The position numbers were made by a program, and so were the translations under genes. Shown here one piece after another: positions 59,089 through 64,000 of a DNA stretch of 64,000 nt. The notes under the pieces are model-generated. The model was not told where the DNA came from, searched no databases, and saw only the letters and a list, made by a program, of their open reading frames with translations. Position 1 is the first letter of the stretch. Each line of letters starts with the position of its first letter. Source of the DNA: Galerina marginata (Eukaryota; Basidiomycota; Agaricomycetes; Agaricales; Galerinaceae); assembly GCA_023014335.1 (NCBI GenBank), contig JAECYW010000030.1, forward strand, positions 558,001 through 622,000, written 5' to 3'.

Positions 59089-60517
59089 CTAATCAAAGTA
59101 CAGGTAAAGTGATCTAGAAGCAGACAGCCGTGGAAATGCAGCTTTCAAGAGAATGGCGGTGTCTTGCATAGAAGCTTGAAAGCGGCGTTCAATTTGGGAA
59201 CTTTCGGAATTGAGGTTGATATGTAGATCAAGACAGCGGAGTCTAGGGTACAAAGGTCCAGACAACGCACTGTCCAATGGTTTCCAGTGTTCGTCTTTGG
59301 GTTGGTATATGATATCGTCATGCATCACGGTATAATCCGGGGATCTAAAATCAAACCTGAATTCCAAGGTAAGAAAAACAATAGAGGAGCCGGATTTTAG
59401 AAGAGTGAAGGCGTGCTCGAGGGATTTTGGGACCGAATCCAGCGAGGAAGTGATCAAACGTTCAGAATACATCATGGTGAGGTTGGTCATATTTTGCAGC
59501 GGGGAAAAATCAAGCTTCGTCTCCAAGGGGTAGTCGTAATCTAATAAAGCTGCTGACGCGTTAAGGCGTGCTGGTGGAAAAAGGTTTAGCATACTTACAG
59601 GCAAAGTAGAGAAGCAATTCTTCCACAAGATAAGCTGCATGCAGTAGATGAGCGACTTGCGTATAATCGTCCCTATCCAGTACTAATAACTTGATCCTCT
59701 TGAGTAAATGGGTCTGAGATGATTGATTTCGAGACACGTCAACCATCCTATGGATCGGAAAGTATTGGTCTGTGTCGAGAGTTTCGACCGGGCCCAAGGT
59801 AAGCTGCACTCCATGAAAAGAAGAACCCGCAGGCGACTCATCGAACGTCGGTTCCAGCTCCCTTGGTGTTAAATTTCTCGTGACCAAATGAGTAATATTG
59901 GTTTGGTGGAAGAAGTCATTCGGGACCTCATGGAAATTTCGCATCTCCAGACACCAGAGCGGCCGTAAGGTCAAAAGTGCCCGAACTGTTGAACGAACTT
60001 CAGAAGGCAAAGTTGTCCAGTTGCACCCCATCAAGTCCGAATCAGCAGAACTTTCCATGTGAAAGTGTCGCAGGTTACGAGCCCCCGTCATAAGCGCCTT
60101 CAGGATGCCGGGCAGATATTTTACAGTGACATTTGCCACTGTGCTGTCTTCTTCTCCGTCCTCGCTTTCATCATCAGAGCCCTCTTCATGGTATCCAAAC
60201 TCGGCCATGATGGAGAAATTTCTTATGTCGGAAACAACCCCAAGACTGTGATCGTTGGCTGGGGATTCAATGAGCTGGTGTAGTCGGAAGAGGCGCTCTT
60301 GAAAGTGATGCAGCCCTTCGTCGTCGTACAAATAGATGCTCCGAAATAGAAGACGGCGAGCCTGTTGACGGAAATGCCGTGAAACGAAGAGGCAAGAACG
60401 TAGCGCAGCGCGGTTTACCGTCGTCTCGTCGGAGAATCCTTCAATATCGATGTCGAGCTCGTCTATTATAACATCTTTGATTTCTGTTGGCAGCTGGACG
60501 GGGTTCCACAGAGCCAT
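59089..60517 (-). CDS. F-box-like protein, copy E (divergent, intact)
   Basis: ATG at 60517; exons 60517-59599 and 59540-59089 join (junction codon TAT) to 456 residues. The start MALWNPVQLPTEIKDVIIDE differs from the MASNAVYLP copies, but the F-box-like CLFVSRHFRQQARRLLFRSI, the acidic stretch (EEGSDDESEDGEEDS) and the position of the intron are the same. It is the most divergent of the five and has no membrane-protein gene after it, which suggests the founder or an older duplicate. Confidence 0.78.
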
Positions 60518-60902
60518 TTCTCAAGGCCTTCCTAGCTGCTGAGGCGCTGAGGTCTGGCGGAATTCGGAAGGCGGGTTGAGTGGCCACGGAGGATAGCAAT
60601 TCCGGTGGAGTGGCCGACGCGTCGTGGTTGCCACTGATGAAAGATAACGCGGCATTTGCTGATGTTTGGTTCCGGGCGTTTCCCATCAGCAAACCATTTC
60701 AGAAGCCTTGCAGAAGCCCCAAAAAGTCCTGTTATTGGCGACACACGTTGACCTTCGACTTATGGGTAAGAGTTACTGTTGGGGACTTGCTTTCCCAATG
60801 ACTAACGAACTCTGAACAAAAATGGTTATGATGTACAAAAGTAATACAATTTATTCATTTGCGTGCGTCGTGAATGCAAGGGGGTTCGAAAATTAAAAAA
60901 TT
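60518..60902. other. 5' flank of copy E, nothing else recognised
   Basis: Short frames only; no motif supported. Confidence 0.4.
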
Positions 60903-61446
60903 GGACCCGGGGTTCCAATTTTTTTTTAGTGGACATTTGCTGAACCAACCAGCCAACGTAATCAGGCACACTCCTATATTAGGAAATATGATGTCATCAT
61001 GGTACTTTTTGATGCGCCCAAATGCGGCGGCGGCGCCGTATTCAAGCCGTATTTCCAGCAGCTCCTGTGGATTATTTGCAAATTGAGTGTAAATCACCCA
61101 GTTGAGTACATTTGTCGAAGGTTTACAATTCTTACGGCAGAAATGGTGGTTCACTGTAGCATAAACCTTCCTTCCTGGAATCCTGGTACAGTGATGGTGG
61201 CTGTATGTTGGCAGCTATAAGCCCTAAATATGGCGTTGGTTTGCAGCCCTAACCGCTTAATGATATGTTTGTGAGATAATTCTGGAATGTACAGTGACCT
61301 GACAGTGGTAAAAGCCTTTCTAAAATGTTATAGAGACTTTGGCCACTTTGAAAAGACATTTTGTGCGATTTTCTGGCTAAAAAATAGGTAGGTATAAAAA
61401 AAATTTAGCGGCCTAACGGCCGAACCAACCACCCAACCCCGGGTCC
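60903..61446. mobile_element. 544-bp MITE-like element
   Basis: GGACCCGGGGTT at 60903-60914 is the perfect reverse complement of AACCCCGGGTCC at 61435-61446. Inside each end is a run of A/T (TTTTTTTTAGTGG on the left, AAAAAAAATTTAGCGG on the right) that also pairs when inverted. GAACCAACCA(G/C)CCAAC occurs near both ends in direct orientation. No transposase frame, so non-autonomous. I see no clear target-site duplication. Confidence 0.65.
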
Positions 61447-61701
61447 GTTATAAAGATCCCGAGAACCCCTTGCGTGAATGGCTCGTCGATAGTCCATTAA
61501 TTATGCTACAATATTTCTGATCTGGGACTCTAGGCTTTCGACTCATCATGTTTGCTCAGAAGGCATTGCGGTTATATTCGTCCAAATTCTTCTTCGCCAG
61601 ACCGTCCTGGTCGCGCAAAGTAGTATCTTGGGCTATTGAAAAGGCCATACCATCAGCAATGAGTCACAGGCAATATTTTAGCGGAAACACAGCAGTGCAG
61701 A
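61447..61701. other. intergenic, nothing recognised
   Basis: A short frame from 61548 (MFAQKALRLYSSKFF) looks like a mitochondrial leader but cannot be extended. Confidence 0.3.
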
Positions 61702-62341
61702 CTAACCGAATTGTCCTGGCTGCTGATTAGCCATCATCCCATCGTTACGGTGGGTCCCAGTGGCACCGCTAGTTGGCGCGAATGTATTGTATGCCGTATC
61801 AGTGCCCATGCTGTCGCGTTGGCCCATGTTGCCGCCTATGCCTGTGTTAGATGAGTCGTAGCCCTGGCCCATGGTGGTGGTGTTGTAGCCCATTTGACTA
61901 ACTCCGTCTTCTGAATCGGCCGGGCCATATCCTCCAACGCCTCCAGCCTTGCCACCAGTACCAGAAAAGCCAGTGTTCCCTTGAGTACCAGTCTGCAACA
62001 GAGGTGTAATTCGTTGTGAGAGCGAGTCAATGAGATCACTTGGCAAGAAACTTACCCCAGTGCCCGTATTACCTCGGGCGGCATTGATTTGGTCTTGTCC
62101 AGCTGCACGGTCTGCCTGGCCTTGTTGCGTGAGGTTTGAGGAGCCGAAGGTTCGTCCAAGCTAATGTTATGACGTGAGTGAACCGAATTCCTAGGTATCC
62201 AATTGAAGAACGTACGCCTTCTTTAATTTCCCCTTTGGCAGCCTGCCATTGGCCTGTAGTTTTGCTGTTCGTATATCATTAGGACGAAAGATTATTAACA
62301 CGGATGTGGGAGCGGACGAACCTTGGGTTTCCGGAGGACAT
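61702..62341 (-). CDS. CsbD-like small protein with glycine-rich tail
   Basis: ATG at 62341 (MSSGNPS), then after an intron KTTGQWQAAKGEIKEG, LGRTFGSSNLTQQGQADRAA and GQDQINAARGNTGTG, then a glycine/threonine-rich tail (TGTQGNTGFSGTGGKAGGVG to PGQFG). Three introns, all GT/AG. The TGQWxxxKGxIKE...LT.QG..D...G core is that of CsbD-like proteins, which in fungi include small proteins reported to bind mismatched or cruciform DNA and stress-induced ones. About 150 residues. No lesion seen. Confidence 0.75.
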
Positions 62342-63246
62342 GATAATAAGATAAGACAAGCGTTATGAGAGGATCGTTTATAGTTTATAATTGTGCAGTG
62401 AAATTATGTGCTATGTTCAATGGTTCGTGTATGAAGTTTCTCTGGACTTCGGGTTCGGCTTTTATACGTTTTGGCTTTGGTAATGTTAGCCAGTGTTAAC
62501 CTTGGCACTAAGCCTGAGGAATGGAGCCGTCGTCATTATGGGTCTACTTTTGCGTCGTGTTTGACGTCAAATATGGAGAGCTATGGAAGATGCGGAGATG
62601 GGTGGGGAGATAATTATCTTTGTGGGGCCGAAGACCGTTTCGGGCAATCACCCCACCTCTAGCTGTGGCTGTGTCTGTGGGTGCCATTGCCAATGTGACC
62701 ATTCCCGAACGCGTCATTCACTCCAGTCCTTTTGAGATAATATGAAGTAGACGTCCATGTCAATTAGGTAGTTCGCGCCGAAACTCGAACGCGGAAGTCA
62801 ATTTGGAATCACCCAAAAAATGATTTGCCAGTAGGGTATAGAATCCAACTACCTCGATGGTTTGTAGTTTGTTCAAAGGCGGGTTAATGGAAAGGTTTCT
62901 GATGCTGATAGATCGCAAATGTGACTTGGGATGGATACTACTTACTAGTGAAATACAAATGAGACGGGTCTAATGGATCCACTTTAGCTTGAACACGTCA
63001 GTAGTAATTAAAACCCCAGCCTTGTTCGACAACAAGCGCAAGGCCGAATTATGGTCCAGATGCTCCCAGTTTCCATTAAACGAGACGAAATTCGACTTAA
63101 GGAGTTTAATAAACCTAATTGAAAGAGTTAATCATACGAGCAAAAGGTCAGATAATGCGAGGTTTCAGTTTCAAAGTACGTTCCTGTCTATTAATACCCT
63201 CGTCAGTGACACACCCCTTTCCGTCCATAGCATAGCATCGCCATCG
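62342..63246. other. 900-bp stretch, 5' flanks
   Basis: Divergent promoters of the CsbD-like gene and the next gene. The frame of the latter stays open upstream to 62989 without an ATG. Nothing else recognised. Confidence 0.4.
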
Positions 63247-64000
63247 ATGATCATCCCCAACATTACGACGATGCCGTCCTACCTACTCACCAGAGGCTTA
63301 GATAAAAACTCAAGGGCAGGTGTCATCTTCGTCGTAGTGACGATAGCTGTCATTTGCTTCACGATCGCATCAGGGACTCTGTGTCGAAAGTGGGAAGAAA
63401 GGACAGCTGCAAGAAGAGCCGCGGAGAGACGTCAACTCGAACAAGAGCAGGTTCTTGGAGCTGAGAACGATCAGCAGCGTGCACCAGATATGGTTCCTTC
63501 GCGTACTACACAGCCGCTAGCAGGCAGTGGTGGACATGAAACTCGCCACGGACGAACGATGCTGCCAGTAACACCGAACATCCGCCCAGCAACCACTGAG
63601 CCGCTTGAGACACCTACACGTACACCCCATGTTCGTGAACGTACTCCTTCGCCCCCGCCTGCCTATAACGCTCTCGAGCCAAGCGTCCAACCGAGACCAC
63701 GGACCGCACCGCCCTCCAACGCGATGCCTCTAGATCTGTACGGTATACCTGCCGCACACCTCGACTCATCCAACTCTCCGGCTGAGCTTCTCGCCGTACA
63801 CCTTCGAGAGGGAGAACGAATCGGACAGTCGAGTGTGAGCGGTCAACACGACGAACACGGTTCCGCGCCTCCTCGAGATAGGGTGTTCTATCTAGCTGCG
63901 AGGTTCAGGCAACCGCAGAGGTTGCACGAAAGGTAAGAATGACTTCAAAAAGACATGAGCAATGTTACTGCGAGAACTTCCGAGAGGACGAAGGTACAAA
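63247..64000 (+). CDS. single-pass membrane protein with PPPAY motif (5' part)
   Basis: ATG at 63247 (MIIPNITTMPSYLLTRGLDK; another ATG at 63271) leads to one membrane helix, AGVIFVVVTIAVICFTIASG (about 26-45), then a basic and coiled-coil-like stretch (RTAARRAAERRQLEQEQ) and a proline/threonine-rich tail with RTPSPPPAYNAL, a PPxY motif. The layout (short outside part, helix, long tail with PPAY) is like the membrane protein at 52949, though sequences are not obviously alike. A GTAAGA donor at 63933 suggests the gene continues past the window. Confidence 0.6.

Noticed and set aside
61548..61730. Mitochondrial-leader-like frame MFAQKALRLYSS
   Set aside because: Short and cannot be extended through a splice into anything conserved.
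1..64000. CRISPR arrays, tRNA or rRNA genes
   Set aside because: The repeats present are tandem or dispersed without unique spacers, and no cloverleaf-like or ribosomal sequence was noticed.

Overview
The window looks like nuclear DNA of a filamentous basidiomycete, most likely an Agaricomycete. Genes are split by many 45-70 bp introns with GT/AG ends, there are no operons or ribosome binding sites, and several families are ones I know as lineage-specific expansions in mushrooms: F-box-like proteins starting MASNAVYLP, OTT_1508-like deaminases, DUF6589-like proteins with RecQ-like helicases, a Tnp2-like transposase and a JmjC-like cupin protein. Family names are from recognition of motifs, not from a search.

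Left part (1-14 kb): a decayed F-box-like copy, a 138-bp tandem repeat, a multi-exon unknown gene, an M28 aminopeptidase carrying a stop just after its signal peptide, a small proline-rich unknown gene, and a large JmjC-like gene on the minus strand. Middle part (14-31 kb): a deaminase neighbourhood. Two full-length deaminase paralogs, one per strand, point away from each other with a DUF6589-like/RecQ-like helicase convergent pair between them. Fragments of the same deaminase gene lie at 14.2, 15.6 and 22.3 kb, next to a Helitron Rep fragment. The minus-strand deaminase has the catalytic Glu replaced by Ala (HCE to HCA); the plus-strand copy keeps HCE and CPVC.

31-37 kb holds a Tnp2-like (CACTA/Plavaka type) transposase with one apparent frameshift. 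38-46 kb is a plus-strand array of decayed copies of a two-gene module: an F-box-like gene followed by a single-pass membrane protein gene. A PDR-type ABC transporter follows (46.7-52.7 kb), largely complete but with two apparent frameshifts in its first half. The same two-gene module then recurs on the minus strand (53-58.7 kb) with intact members, plus a more divergent F-box-like gene (59-60.5 kb). The transporter is thus flanked by inverted arrays of one module. The right end has a 544-bp element with 12-bp perfect inverted termini, a CsbD-like small protein gene, and the 5' part of another single-pass membrane protein gene with a PPAY motif.

Overall this is an accessory, repeat-rich region: duplicated gene families, mobile-element genes and many freshly broken copies. 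I saw no tRNA, rRNA or CRISPR array.
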